Assembly (NCBI RefSeq): GCF_009727055.1
Contig: NC_052349.1
Location: forward strand, 31,008,989-31,072,988
Length of the DNA: 64,000 bases
Origin: Benincasa hispida
Lineage: Eukaryota; Streptophyta; Magnoliopsida; Cucurbitales; Cucurbitaceae
Direction of reading: 5' to 3'
Positions within the stretch are counted from its first letter, which is position 1, and every line of letters starts with the position of its first letter. Shown piece after piece: positions 25,927-38,400 of this stretch. Below the pieces are notes generated by a model that was not told where the DNA came from, did not search any database, and saw nothing but the letters and a program-made list of their open reading frames with translations. The position numbers were made by a program, and so were the translations under genes.

Positions 25927-26085
25927 TTACCTACTGGCAGAGTAGAAGAGAACGACGACCACAGCGAAGCCGGCCAAGGCGGTGACCGCGACGGCTGCAT
26001 TGGGGCGTGCCACCGCCATCATCTGGGAGAAGAGGCCGCCGCCGACGCCGAAGGAGGGGGCGATGTCGGTGCCGGAGGCGATCAT
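25927..26085 (-). CDS. Small GC-rich ORF, single-pass membrane peptide; possible uORF of the TBC gene
   Basis: A 52-residue frame starting ATG at 26085 (MIASGTDIAPSFGVGG...) and ending TAA at 25927. It has a strongly hydrophobic C-terminal segment (VTALAGFAVVVVLFYSASR) fit for one transmembrane helix. Its stop is only 88 bp upstream of the TBC ATG on the same strand, so it may be an upstream ORF of that transcript or a separate tiny gene. The stretch is markedly GC-rich in AT-rich surroundings, as coding DNA often is. An out-of-frame ATG at 26191 opens a Ser/Thr-rich frame (MPSPSIASTSITFTF) that stops at about 26133. Upstream of 26085 the main frame also reads Ser-rich (TSSAKVKAPRSVSSSPS) with no in-frame ATG before a stop. 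A one-base slip or an unseen intron could join the two into a transit-peptide-like N-terminus. I do not recognise the protein. Confidence 0.55.
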   Translation of the reverse strand: MIASGTDIAPSFGVGGGLFSQMMAVARPNAAVAVTALAGFAVVVVLFYSASR

Positions 26086-26287
26086 AGAGGGGGAAGAAGA
26101 TACAGATCTTGGTGCCTTAACCTTGGCAGAACTAGTGTGGACCTTGGAAAGTGAAGGTAATGGAAGTGGAAGCTATGGAAGGCGAGGGCATGGGGTTAGG
26201 TTTAAGGAGTTGCGAGAAGAGAAGAGAAGAGAAAGAGAGAACTTGGTTTTCTTTTATTTCTCTGTAGATGGAGAATTCAGAAAAATG

Positions 26288-26331
26288 GAGATGATGATGA
26301 TGATGATGAAGAAGAAGAAGAAGAAGAAGAA
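26288..26331 (-). repeat. Trinucleotide microsatellite upstream of the TBC gene
   Basis: A (gat)n run followed directly by a (gaa)n run on the plus strand, reading (ttc)n(atc)n in the transcription direction of the TBC gene. CT/TTC-rich tracts are common in plant 5' leaders, which would fit a transcript start to the right of 26.33 kb. A second GAT-like run lies at 26430-26446. Confidence 0.8.
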
Positions 26332-26399
26332 ACACTCACAAACTGGATTACTCCGTCAACAAGTCTCGTCCCTCCCAGATTCTTTTTAACTTTTCCTAA

Positions 26400-27281
26400 T
26401 CTAATTCACGGATTATTGCCCAAAACGACGCCGCATCATCATCATCATGGTTCATAATTCATAATACATATCCAACCCTCCCATTTTCCTATTTCAATTT
26501 TTAAGGGTGGTTTTCAAATTAAAAAAAATGAAGCGATTTATTTATAAATATAACAAAATAACATTATCTATAAATGATAATAGATATTTACAATATCTGA
26601 TAAATGTCTATGTGGTCTATCGTCCACTAATTGATGTATCTATCATTGATAGATAGTGACTTTTTGCTATACTTGAAAACATTTCAAAAGTTTTATCATT
26701 TAAAACAATTATTTTTTTTAATAATATAATGAGAAAAATACAAGTCCTTCCATCTAGAGTGTGTTTGGAATATATTTTTCAAGTGTTTAATTTAAAAAAC
26801 AAGTCATTTGGGAAGAAATTAAAGTTTTTGACAACTACTCAAAATAACTTTTGATCTATCTGTTATTATCAGAAGTGTTTAAATAAAAATGATTTTTTGA
26901 AAAATACTTTTTCTAAAGTCAATCTAAATGGGCCCTAGCTTTTATTTTCATTAAGTAATTGTTTTTTTTTTTGTTTTTAGTGTTAATGTCTTTTTATTAG
27001 TTAAAAATAATTAAAAGAATTATAATTAATTAAGTTTCACTACTATTTCATCACTATTAAAATTTAATTTAAATTTTTTCTTTCATAATTATTTTAAATT
27101 AATTAATAGACATTGATGTTAATGATAGAATGTGAGTCTTTAATGAAAAATCAGGTTAAAAGTGTAAAATCTTGAAACCTAGAGACCAATTTGAAACAAA
27201 ATTCAAACTTCAAGGGTAAATTTGCAACATTTTGAAACTTAGTGGATAAATTGAAACCGAATTTAAAACTTAAAAGACTAA
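26400..27281. other. Intergenic AT-rich DNA with a MITE-like copy
   Basis: No gene. 26754-26937 looks like a small foldback element: it begins tagagtgtgtttggaa and ends aatctaaatgggccctag. The text around 27120-27260 (ttgaaacaaaattcaaac) recurs at 14630-14660, so it is a dispersed repeat. Confidence 0.45.
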
Positions 27282-28055
27282 GAGGTTGTTTGGAGAGTTG
27301 GAATGTAATCAAAATTACTGGAAATCAAATGAGTGTTGAAAAACGTGAGTTAGAGGTGTTCAAATAACCCGACAAACCGAACAACTCGGACTACCCAAAC
27401 CCAAAATGTAAGGTTGGGTTGGGTTGTGGGTTTGATTAAAAAAAATCTGGGCTAACCCAACCCAGCCCAAATTTTATATATATATTCCTCTCTCTTTAAA
27501 GTTTGATTTCTTTGTATTAATTAATTTTTGAATTTTTAATAAGTTTCTTTTAAAATTGTTATGATATTTGTCTTTGTTTAAAGTTTACAATAAATTTCAT
27601 AGATATTTAGTATTTAGCATCTTAATTTTATGAGATTTTAGTTATTAATCATGTGTTTTATATAAATTTACATATTTTTTTTATTAAAAAAAAAAAGTAA
27701 TAACTCGACAACCTAACCCAACCCAACCCGAATTTTAAGGGTTGGGTTGGATTGGGTTGAAAGCTTTTATTTGGGTCATTTGGGTTGCCAGTCAAACCAA
27801 CTCGAATTTTTGGATTGGTCCAGAAAATACCTTCAACCCAACTCAACCCATGTACACCCCTAATGTGAGTAATTAAAGACAAACAAAAATGAGTTCGTGA
27901 ATCATGAAAACAATGAAAAAGAGGGTTGGATTGAAAACTGTCGAAATAGAATGAATTTTATATTACAAAATCGAGCTGAAAACGCTCAATCCAAACATGA
28001 GCTTTAAATTACATTCCGTATAACTGCATCCCTTACCAGCCACCAAACACCCTTT
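27282..28055. repeat. Outer MITE-like element hosting another MITE
   Basis: Left end gaggttgtttggagagttgg and right end ccaccaaacacccttt are imperfect inverted matches. The element is interrupted at 27351-27864 by a second foldback element with its own TSD. Net length without the insert is about 260 bp. Non-coding. Confidence 0.5.
27351..27864. mobile_element. Foldback element with GGGTTGGGTTG-rich arms
   Basis: Starts tagaggtgttcaaataaccc and ends caacccatgtacacccctaat, with the GGGGTGTxCA pattern inverted at the ends. Inner arms carry repeated GGGTTGGGTTG and its complement (27410-27475 and 27713-27765). It is flanked by GTGAGT at 27345-27350 and 27865-27870, a plausible TSD. No coding sequence. 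Confidence 0.65.
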
Positions 28056-28329
28056 CTCTACTCACTTGTTGAGGAACATTCAACAATACCTTTTAGAAAA
28101 TAAATAAAAAAAGCTAATTATAATTCTTTTAATTGTTAATGATCTATCTCAAAATAAGGATAGGGAAAAGATTATAAAAAATCTCTTCAAATGATCATGG
28201 CAAAAATGTTATTTTGATTAGAAAATAAATGAAAACATTTTTTAAGGAAACAAACAAGACCCTATAAAGAATTACAACAGTAGAAACAAGAGACTCAAAC
28301 TATATAGGTAAAGGAAATAGAGTAGAGAT

Positions 28330-29480
28330 GAAACTTTCTCTTCCAACGCCTTGGAAGCCAAATAATAGGTCAGGACATTATTTATATGATGAACATAGAT
28401 AAAAGAAATGTCGTCCAAATCATGGGCAAGAGACTTAGCCTCGTTGATGAAGAATGAGACTTCACTATGATCTGAAGAAGAAAAAGACTTTGCCTAAATC
28501 ATCAAGCAAATTAACATCCTCCAAAAATTCGATCTACAATGACAGGTTGAAACATTGATGGAGGAAATACTATGAAAGCCTTCATTAATAGCTAATGCTT
28601 TAATGTTTCGACTTCTTTGCATCTTTGGACAAACTTAAGGCCAACAAGGCGAATGAGACTTAGATGGTTTCGAAGCACCCAACCTAATCCGTTGCTTTAA
28701 CGATCAGGACTCCAGGCAACATCAATGTTTAACTTCCAATGGTTGCAAAAAAGGATGTCAACCCAATGGAGAAGGATTTAACGAATTCCCCACCACCACT
28801 TTGCCAACGGGCTCCAAACATAAGTTTCACATCTCATGGATACACTTCTCATAAAAACACTAATGATCTCATACTCAATAACACCAGGTTATTTATGGCC
28901 TCACAAATCTTCCATGTAACGATCACAACCAACTCCAACTCTGAAGGAGAAACCCGATCTATAATATAATCCCAATGATCCTAATTACTTCATCATCACA
29001 AATAGAATCCAAATTAAAAGTAAGAAAGCAAGGTCTAATATCCTTCGTTACCAGATATTTCCATATAATAAGAGAAGAAGTTTTCATCTAAGCCCTACAC
29101 AACACACACACAACATTTCATAATGGATTCTCTTTTTTGCAAGATTGGTTTTGATAGGATTAATGTCGTGGAAGATTTTCCAAACAATAAATCTTAGCTT
29201 TAGATGAGGCCTTAGACTTCCAAAAATTTTTCCACATATGCAAAAAAAAGCCCTATCGTGGAAGGGTTGGCCTCATTAGAATGAGCCAACTTCCACCTTA
29301 GAAAATGAGAACTTTTAATTGTAAAACCTCCCTTTTTATCCATTACCAAAATGATCTCATCGTTAAATTGTTGTTTGGGTAACTACAATCGTAAAATGGT
29401 TTCGATATCATCACGAATAAAGTTTTCTTGAGTGTCCTTTTCATTCCACCTCTCTTGCTCCAAAATTAAGTAATCCACAT
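28330..29480 (-). pseudogene. Decayed L1-type LINE, zinc-binding RT and RNase H part
   Basis: Read on the minus strand with many stops. At 29450-29230 there is text like DEIILVMDKKGGFTIKSSHF, typical of the reverse-transcriptase zinc-binding region of plant LINEs. At about 28830-28330 there are RNase-H-like pieces: LNIDVAWSPDR, then NGLGWVLRNHLS, then EAKSLAHDLDDISFIYVHH, and ASKALEEKVSS at the end. No RT core, endonuclease or poly-A tail was found, so it is a 5'-truncated and decayed copy. Confidence 0.6.
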
Positions 29481-31364
29481 TATGCCTTTGCAAAGACTGA
29501 AGTACTATGACAAGAACACGACGAATCAAATGAAAACATTAAGTATAAATATCAATAATTTTGTCAAATCAAATATAAGTGAATTTTTTTTGTTAGTTAT
29601 ATGGCTGGCCTAAATATGTGCCTAAAATAAAATTTGTTTCACATTTTAAAACAAATCATCAATTTTAATTATCGTGTTCTCATCTCACTCTAGCTCTTTG
29701 ATATTGTAAGGAATGGCTCCTCATTTATCGCTCTCACTCTTGTTTCTTTTTTCTATTTCCTCTTACATGAGGACTAAATGTTTGTGTATGTGATGATTAA
29801 ATAACTATCATTCTCACTCCTTGTTTCTCACTCTTACTCGTTTGCGATCATCTCCCTTTCCCTTATTTCTCTATTTATATTCTTTACGTACAACTACTCG
29901 GATCATACACCATAATCGCAAAAAAGATGAAACCCTAAACTAAGATGCATCAGATGATAACTGACACTAAATAGAAGCTTAAAATGAACAAAACTAACAA
30001 AATTGAAAACCATTTTGGTCCAACTTTCAAAAGGTATAATATAGTCTATGTACTTTAAAGGTGACTATTTTAGCCTTTATTGGTAAAATTTTAACATATG
30101 CAAAGTGGAAGTCATTGAATATTATGGTCCTTAAATTAAGAGTTTAATGAAATATCATATATTTTTTACGTTGACAAATCTATCAGACATAAATATTCAT
30201 TAAATGCTCTCATCACCATATCAACTAACACATTGGTTAACGCAACCATGGTTTGATGAGTGACGCTGAAAAAATTTAAAGAATTCTCAATAAATGTTAT
30301 CACTGCCACTCATCAAACCATAACAACAGTTCAAGCATACATGGTTACTTATACAATGAACATAGCCAGCTCTATCATTATCGGCTAGCCATTTCTTTGA
30401 GTAACAAACCAATGGGTAGATCAAAATTTCTAACTGCCTTAACCAATATTTTTGTGGGTAATCTTGGGCTAAGGGGAAAAATTGTCTTGAAAGACTTTGC
30501 GACCACAAAATAAATCCAAATAGGAAAGCTAGGACCAAAGTGACACATAAAACCCAAGAGGAAGTCCAGAAAAAGATGAAGGAATGGGTCGGAGCCCAAT
30601 CTAAGCTCCTCAGCCTTGGCCAAGCCTAATGAATCAACCTGAAAATCATCTCATTTGCATCGCTCGGTCCAATGAAGCCTAAAACATCTTCTAGATAGAT
30701 TTTGAATTAGGCATGAGAATTTATAAGTAGACCATGAAGACTTCTTGAGAGGTGACTTCTTTGAGTTGAAGTTTAACACTCTTTCTTTTGATTCGTTAAC
30801 TAACTTAAGAATCCGAATAGACATGGCATCCGCCACACTAGTGTGCAAGCTTACTCTTTTTCGCAGGATTCTCGATCTCTCCTACAAATAAATTTACTGT
30901 TGTTACCTGATTCATATTTCGACATCAACAAATGTATTAGTGGATATGGCCAACAATTTACATTAAAATCCTGTTTTTACCTTTAATGTCGTACGATAAG
31001 CCATAAACATTACCAAAACATTAAGGAGTACTCTACTATGACATTCACGCTATGTTATTATAACAACAATTTAACCACCATCACCACAACGAGGGCCTCA
31101 ATCGTGTTGTAGATGCAACAATAGTATTGACAGTGGCAGTGACATATAAATGTAGGTGTAATACTTCCTCTTGTGGTGCAATTGCATAAGGAGAAAAAAA
31201 GTAGTGTAACGATGAATGCAACTGTAATACTAATACTCATGTATGTAATAATAGAGGCGAGATGTGTAGGAACAATGTTTTATATGCCATTGAACTTTTA
31301 GTTAGGGACTATGATATTAATTAAGCTTCTATTGTGTAAAAAATTAATGTTCAAAATTTGGATT
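29481..31364. other. Intergenic DNA, unrecognised
   Basis: Two overlapping minus-strand frames (30287-30538 and 30378-30623) have no family I recognise and are not supported by splice or context signals. An inverted repeat at 30248-30321 is listed separately. Otherwise nothing is seen. Confidence 0.4.
30248..30321. repeat. Perfect 15-bp inverted repeat with a 44-bp loop
   Basis: atggtttgatgagtg at 30248-30262 is exactly complementary to cactcatcaaaccat at 30307-30321. It could be the remnant of a foldback transposon or simply a hairpin. No terminator or gene context applies here. Confidence 0.85.
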
Positions 31365-31533
31365 TGTTGGGGTTGATGCCCTACATCTCGTGGGTTTCGT
31401 AGTTTGTAAATTTTATACGAATTATTTATAATAAAATAAAATGTTATTTTCAACATTTAGTTTTCATTAACACAATTCAATAAACTAAGATCTAAGGTTA
31501 TTTTATGTAACTTAAACACGTTTGTGGTTGACA
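31365..31533 (+). repeat. Left part of a + copia LTR split by a copia insertion
   Basis: Starts TGTTGGGGTTGATGCCC at 31365 and runs through the usual LTR start to gtggttgaca at 31533, where a minus-strand copia element begins. The LTR text continues after that element at 46172 (tacatgggaatcatgtttaa). TGACA is present on both sides. Confidence 0.75.
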
Positions 31534-33576
31534 TGAAGGAAATCAGACATGAGGATTTCCATGAGCAGCGGAAGAATTGTTCCTAATTCCATTCGATATT
31601 GAACATACACAATTACAGTACAAAAACAAAAACTAACAAATCATGCAACAACTAGAAATTACAGCATGCTGACAATATAATAAAGGGATAGAATATACAT
31701 ACATTTGAAGACTCATTCCTCAAACTCTCTCGATCGAACTCCAAGCGTTCAAGACAGCAATACACGAACGCTCGAACACAACGATCGCAACACAACATGG
31801 TCCACAGCAAAAACCACACAAACAACACGAACCCAACGAACGACCTTCAGAACCTCGATATCAATCGAGTTAAGTGATGGCACCACCACAATGGTTACCT
31901 TGGTATTCTCGTTGTGAGAATCCAGAAGTTGTGGGCTTTGTATGAACTTGGTTAGAGGAAGAGACTAGAGGAACAACAATCACGTAGACGATTAAGCAAG
32001 TAGGAGATGACACAGTCTATCATATAGATGATATGCTCAATCGTGTAGAAGATGGCAGCCTATCGTATAGACAATGCCCTGCGATCGTTAGCTATGACTA
32101 GCTGAGTGAACTATCGTATAGTGACACTCCACGATCGTTTAGTCTCTTTATGAGCTATCGCTTAGTGAAACGATTTCACTTGATAGTCTTGCCCTGAGTT
32201 TCTTTCTGAAAGTTGTAACTTTTCTCAAATTTAGGAAAACATTTTTCTTTTTATCTCACGGTTACCATAAAACTACCAATAACCTCCCACTCAATTGTTT
32301 ATTAGAGAAAAGGAGATAATTATCAAATAATTAATATTATTATAAATAAATATGATAACCAACTTACCATATTATATTTATAACCTATAGTTTTAATATT
32401 TCATCTCATGAAACATACAAACCACAGTTCTTTTTCTATTTTATGGCACTTAATGTATCTCATACATCACATCGATTATATCATATATAATAGAATTTCC
32501 TCTGGTCAATTTGAACATTTTAAATGAACCCCAAGAACTGATTCTCAACTTGAATCCATTGAACTACCAAGGGGACCTTATGGACTTGTAGCTTGAAGCT
32601 CCAACGGTACGTGAATAACTGACTAAACTCTTTAGTCATGGGATCCACCATCGTTAACTGTCGGGTACTCTACTAAAGACCGACAGCTGCACTTTCCTTA
32701 ATATAGATATATTTTGTGTCCATATCAACCAATCAAAAGTGCGATAACCCTTCACATATTGCTCGTAAGTACAGTTGGGCCAATTTACCATTTTGTCCCT
32801 ATAGTTACATCTAACTTCCGAAGTACCACTGATCCCTCTAATGAACATAAGTCATCATCCTACTATGACTGAGTCCTCTCTTCTAAAAAGAAATTGTGGC
32901 CACTATGTTCAAGACCTAGAATCAGCCCTTAAGGGAGCAATCTATCTACTTACCCCTGCTTTGGGGAAGGAGTGAATTCCATCTTGTATAACTGAGTTCT
33001 TAGATCTCAAATTAGACAAATCCCCAAAAAGGTAGGCTTGTTGAGTTGGCAATCTAGCCACTCTCGTCCATACTAATCAAAGGACCACCCTCAAAGGCAG
33101 GAGTTCCTAAAACATTCATGATTAAAGTCATGTCACCTATGGCCGTTTAAGTGAGATGTAAGTCTCAAGTATCAATGGTGTTATATAAAGAGACTAGTCA
33201 TCTCGTGGTTCGGTCTTATACAAACTCTTTGTATAGGACACCCTCACTTGAATGTCTCCACATGAATGGTCAGGATCTACCATTTGTAGTAGTTCACAAT
33301 ATTTGTAAACCTCTAAAAAGTGGGTCATATCTGTAGTGTCACCAGGATTAGGTATCCCTCTTTAATCCTTATACGACAGACTTTTTTAGGTTATCACTTA
33401 AGGCATGATCCACTTGTATATCTCATGTACATGCTTAAGTTTTCATACAATAACCATGGAGCTTTGTTTATTAGATATGAGTAAATGCAAAATTAAATAA
33501 CTCTTGTTTTATTCACAATAATATGTAAGTTTACAAACTATGAGACTCTAGGAGAATTAGGACACCAATCCCAACA
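31534..33576 (-). repeat. 3' LTR of the copia element
   Basis: On the minus strand it begins TGTTGGGATTGGTGTCC at 33576 and ends with ...ttcca at 31534 (plus strand TGAAGGAAATC). It is homologous to 44320-46166 over the parts from about 31800 to 33576. It carries the GATCGTTTAG-type words at 32000-32170. Confidence 0.82.
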
Positions 33577-33588
33577 ATCTCCCACTTG
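33577..33588 (-). other. Polypurine tract of the copia element
   Basis: Minus strand caagtgggagat directly abuts the 3' LTR start. The same arrangement recurs at 50806 and 54327, next to other minus-oriented copia LTRs. Confidence 0.8.
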
Positions 33589-35477
33589 TTCTAATGCCTC
33601 GGGAGACTAATGTACAATACATGAAAAATACAAGCACAATATACAATAAACTAAGGCATACTCTATACCTCAGTATCATCTCCCACTTGCCCTAGACAAG
33701 ATGCCGCATGTCCCGTAGACCCAGACTCTCTAGATGACCCTCGAACACTTTAGCAATGAGAGCCTTTATAAATGAATCAGCAACATTGTGCTCCGACACG
33801 ATCTTCGTGACTATCACATCACCATGATGCACAATCTCCTTGATCAAATGATATTTCCGTTCTATATGCTTGCCTCTATGATAACTTCAAGGTTCCTTCC
33901 ATTTTGCCACAACCTCACTGTTATCACAATACAGTGTGATCGGCAAAGACATATTTGGAACAACTTCCAGATTTGTAAGGAATTTTCTCAGCCAAACAGC
34001 CTTCTTACCTACTTCACAAGCGACTACGTATTCGACTTCTATAGTGGAGTCCGCGATGCATCCTTGTTTGATGTTTCACCACACTACAGCCCCTTCATTC
34101 AGAGTGAACACTGACCCTGATGTCAATTTTTGAGAATCTCGATCAGTCTGAAAGTCAGAGTCTCTGTATCCTGTAAGGATCAAATTCTTATCTCCATACA
34201 CGGGCATTTAGTCACTCGTTCTTCGAAGATACTTGAGGATCGTTTTTACCACTATCTAATGCTCTAATCCTGGATTGGACTGATAACGACTAACAATCCC
34301 TACTGCATAACAAATATCAGGTCTGGTACATAACATTGCATACATTAAGCTTCCAATAACTGAAGCATAGGGAATCCGTCTCATCTTCTCAACCTTTTGA
34401 GGTATCTTAGGACATTGATCCTTAGACAAAACGATTCCTTGCCTGAAGGGTAACAAACCTTTCTTAGAATCCTGCATTATGTACCTGATCAACATTTGAT
34501 CTATGTATGATGCCTGAGACAGGATAACCTCTTGTTCTTACGATCCCGAATGATCTGGATCCCTAGAACATACTACGCCTCACCCAAATATTTCATTTGG
34601 AACTGGGTGGCTAGCCATTTCTTAATGTCAGTTAGAAACCCTACACCATTCCAATGAGTAGGATATCATCCACATATAGTTACCTAGGAAAGCTACTGAG
34701 CTATTGATGATCTTCTTATAAACACAAGGCTCATCAACGTTCTGATAAAAGCCAAACGATTTGATCGCACTGTCAAATCTAATGTTCCATGATCTAGATG
34801 CTTGTTTCAGCCCATAAATGGACCTATTAAGCTTGCAAACTCTTTGCTCTTGATCTGGAACAATGAACCCCTCTGGTTGACCCATGTAGATCGTCTTCTC
34901 AAGATTACCATTAAGAAAGGCAGTCTTGACGTCCATTTGCCATATCTCATAATCATAAAATATGGCTATGAACAGGAGTATCCTGATAGACTTCAGCATG
35001 ACAACAGGTGAGAAAGTTTCCTCATAGTCCACTCCCTCAACCTGGGTATAACCCTTTGCTACGAGTCTAGCCTTAAAGGTTTACACCTTTCCATCTACAC
35101 CTCATTTTCGTTTGTAGATCCACTTACACCCTATAGGTTTTATCCCATAAGGCTGATCCACAAGTTCCCAGATATTATTGAAGTACATAGACTCCATTTC
35201 TTGGTTCATGGCCTTAATCCACTCATCTTTGTCAACATCCTCCATTGCTTGCTTATAAGACTTGATCCTCGACCCTATCATTAGACATGATGTTCTGGAT
35301 TTCAATCAAACCCATGTAGCATTCCGATAGGTTCATAACGCTCCCACTACGTCGAGGCAGTCTCAACTCTTGAGATGGTTGACTAAATGAACCAACATTA
35401 ACAACTCTTGTTGATTTATCGATGTGAACCCTGAGCCCTAATTTCTCTACTTGAGTATGTTCCCTACTAAGACCAGT
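33589..35477 (-). pseudogene. Copia reverse transcriptase and RNase H remnant
   Basis: Minus-strand frames give EWIKAMNQEMESMYFNNIWE and PIGCKWIYKRK (35305-35102), then [40 protein letters not shown] (35032-34628) and YASVIGSLMYAMLCTRPDIC (34495-34256). RNase H pieces follow at 34230-33760, for example GYRDSDFQTDRD and ADSTIEVEYVVACE. The catalytic [10 protein letters not shown] is present near 34655-34680 but in a different frame from the preceding ORF, so there is a frameshift before it. Several stops interrupt the rest. Dead. Confidence 0.9.
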
Positions 35478-38400
35478 GTGGTGAGTAGGTGAATGTGAGA
35501 ATTAATGTGTAATTATAGAGAAAAGGGTGAAAAATTAGAAGAAAGGTGTGAATTTGAAAGCTTGACTCTTGGGTAAAGCTTGGAAAAATTGGCCAAGTAT
35601 AACCCATGCATTGGAAGCTAGAAAATTGGCTAAGTGTTGTCCCATGCATTAGCCTTACTTATTTGAGAGGTTATTTGGGCATTGAAGGAAGCCAAAGTGT
35701 GGCCAAAAGAAAAGCATGTGGCAGCCAATGTCTTGAGAGGTTAGCAAAACGTGCGGCAACCTCAAGTTGTGTGGACATGGGCGCTGGGCATTGGAGGTGC
35801 GCACGCGAGACGATTGTGTAGTAATGAACGGGCGTTGGACGATCATGTAGCAAATGAGCGGCACTACACGATTGGGTATGTGATCGTCTAGTAAGCAAGC
35901 GGCGCTACACGATGAGGTAGGCAATCGTGTAGGCGGTCGCTGGGCGATCGTGTAGTAAATGATGATGTTGGGTGATGGCGCTACGCGATGGGCATATGCA
36001 CTAGACGATAGCCATGTTGTGATAAACGATGGGCGTCAGCGCTACACGATGAGGAAAAGCTGTGCGGTAGGCTGTGTGCTATGCGATAGGCGCAGGCGCT
36101 ATGCGATGGTGCTATGCGACAGTATTACAAGACGATGTGCTAGGCGATGAGACAAGCCATGGTGGACGCATGGTGAAATGTCTTTGTGTTGCTAAGGTTG
36201 GCAGTACATAAGGCTTATGAGGTTAGTGTGTGTTGGTCTTGAGCAAGAGACTAAGGACATTGACAAGCAATAAGGACATACATGTGTTGGTCATAGAGGA
36301 TGCATTGGGAAGAGCCTAGGCGATGGTAAGCTATACCATGAGGTGTTGAGTTGAAACCTAGCTTGACCCAAAGGTTGTTATGCATTGGTCATGTGCTATG
36401 TGCCAAGGACATCCGAGGGCATGTGGGCGCATAGGACAAGGCTAATAGTATGCGTTGGAAGAGTAATCCTAGTTGAGCACATAGGCCAAAGGTAAAGCCA
36501 TGCGAGAGAAAAGAACATGCACGACTAGGAAATTTGAGGTTGGATGGATGCATTTGAGGTTAAATGGGTGCATAGACCATGCGAGGGAGCGATCAGGCAA
36601 GATGGCTTACGACTATAAGGGTGTGGAATGCGTCAATGGTGATCATCCAGACATGTGGCTTGTTGAGGAGAAATCTTAGGCTTCAAGTAAGTGAGATGAA
36701 TACACAAGAAGACATGCAAATTTAAGCATTATGTGTTGGCTAAGGAAGAGGAAGACACCTTAGATTGCGATGGCATGAAGGTTACACTAATAGTGTGAGA
36801 AAAAGACATTTGGACATGCGACCAAGTAGGAGGTGTCGACCTTGGAGAGATTTTGAACGCCAATAAATAGGGCCAAGGACTTCTCTTCAGATCATAACTC
36901 AAATTCTCTTCAAAGGACATTAAGAAGAGTGTATGAAGGCTGATTGTGAGGAAACTATGCATTGATGAAAGAACGCATGCGTTGGTAGTAAAACCATGCG
37001 TCGGTCATAAAGTTCCAAGAGGAGGAGATGCTGTCGGACAGTGAAGTCTAGAAGTAGCATCAAATTGGGACGAGGATATCTCCCAGCATACTCATGTGTT
37101 TGGAGTGATTCTAAAGCCACCTGAAAGCTCTGAGAGTCTAGTTTTTAGTGAAGGGCTGCCAAAAGAGAAGCTCTAAGAAATCAGGCTGGAGAGTGAGGAA
37201 AAGATAGAAGGGTTAAGCTATCAGGTAAGCTTGGGCCAGTCTTGATGTTTTGATGATTTCGGCCAAACCACGAGAAGTTCTGAGCTAAGGGTTTAAGGTA
37301 AACTTCCTGAGACATTTTAGAGCATGTTTGTAGAAGAGAGTATCTCGAGATAAGGCTTAAAACTATGAGTAATTTGAGCTTTAAATTAAATCTGGATCTT
37401 AGGATTCAAAAGGGAGCCCGAGGTAACGAAGGAACCTCTAGAGAGAAATGTTCCTAGACGACCAAGGTGAGTGACTAAATATTTACAATGTTTTAAAGAA
37501 ACCATGTTTTAAAAAAAGTTTATTTTTATGCTAGCTAGATTTACAAAGTAATTTCCAAGCAAACCATGAGTTATGTTTTAAACGCATGCCATGTATGAAA
37601 GTTTATTGAAAAACTATTTATGAGTGTTGAAATACACCAAGCATGCGTTACTATCTTTAAAGACATGTTTTCTATGGGTTATGCTTTACATGCTTTAAAG
37701 AGAAAGCCATTTTTATGACTAGTTTTACTTGAAACTCAATACTAAAGGACATTTGAGAAGGTATCCGAGCAGCTCGATACTGAAGGACAAGTTTTGAGAA
37801 GGTATCTGAGCAAAAGTACCTAAGGTATGATGGTACTTAGTATGATCATGTGCTCGTAGGTAGTTAAAGTCAGAGATTGAGCAAAAAAGTTCTATCTTGA
37901 TTAGCAGTTGACGTTGGGATTTAACCACAATAGGGCTATTCTCAACTAAGGAACAGTTTTAATGCTTGATGACAAAAAAAGCTTAATATGCTTTATGCTT
38001 GGAAAATGTTTATACTATAGTACAAGGTTATAGAAATTTATATTTCAGTTTAATCTCTTTATTGAGACTTTTGCACGAGAATCAGTTTTCTTTCTTAAGT
38101 CACTCACTAGGCTAGCAAGCTCACCCCATTTTCAAATGTTTTCCCTTTCCCCCAGGTAGCGGTCAAAATCCTCAGAAGGTAGCTCTGCATCTACTCTGCC
38201 ACTAAAGGACAAAGATATTGTAACTCGTCTGTTAGGTGGTTACTGTAAATTTTGTACACATGTTACAGTTGTTCATATAGGGACTAAGGTTTGGGCATCG
38301 AGACTTGTGAAACTAGTAATGTAGTCTCACTAAATATGTTGTGTGTTTAAACTTAATGTATTTGACCTAAGAGGCATCCGCTGTGTATGAGTTGCATGTT

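Noticed and set aside
25982..26389. 135-codon plus-strand frame
   Set aside because: It is antisense to the GC-rich small ORF and the microsatellite, ends in a poly-Lys run from (gaa)n, and shows no family resemblance.
30287..30623. Two overlapping minus-strand frames with hydrophobic content
   Set aside because: They overlap in different frames, neither is recognised, and no splice or promoter context supports them.
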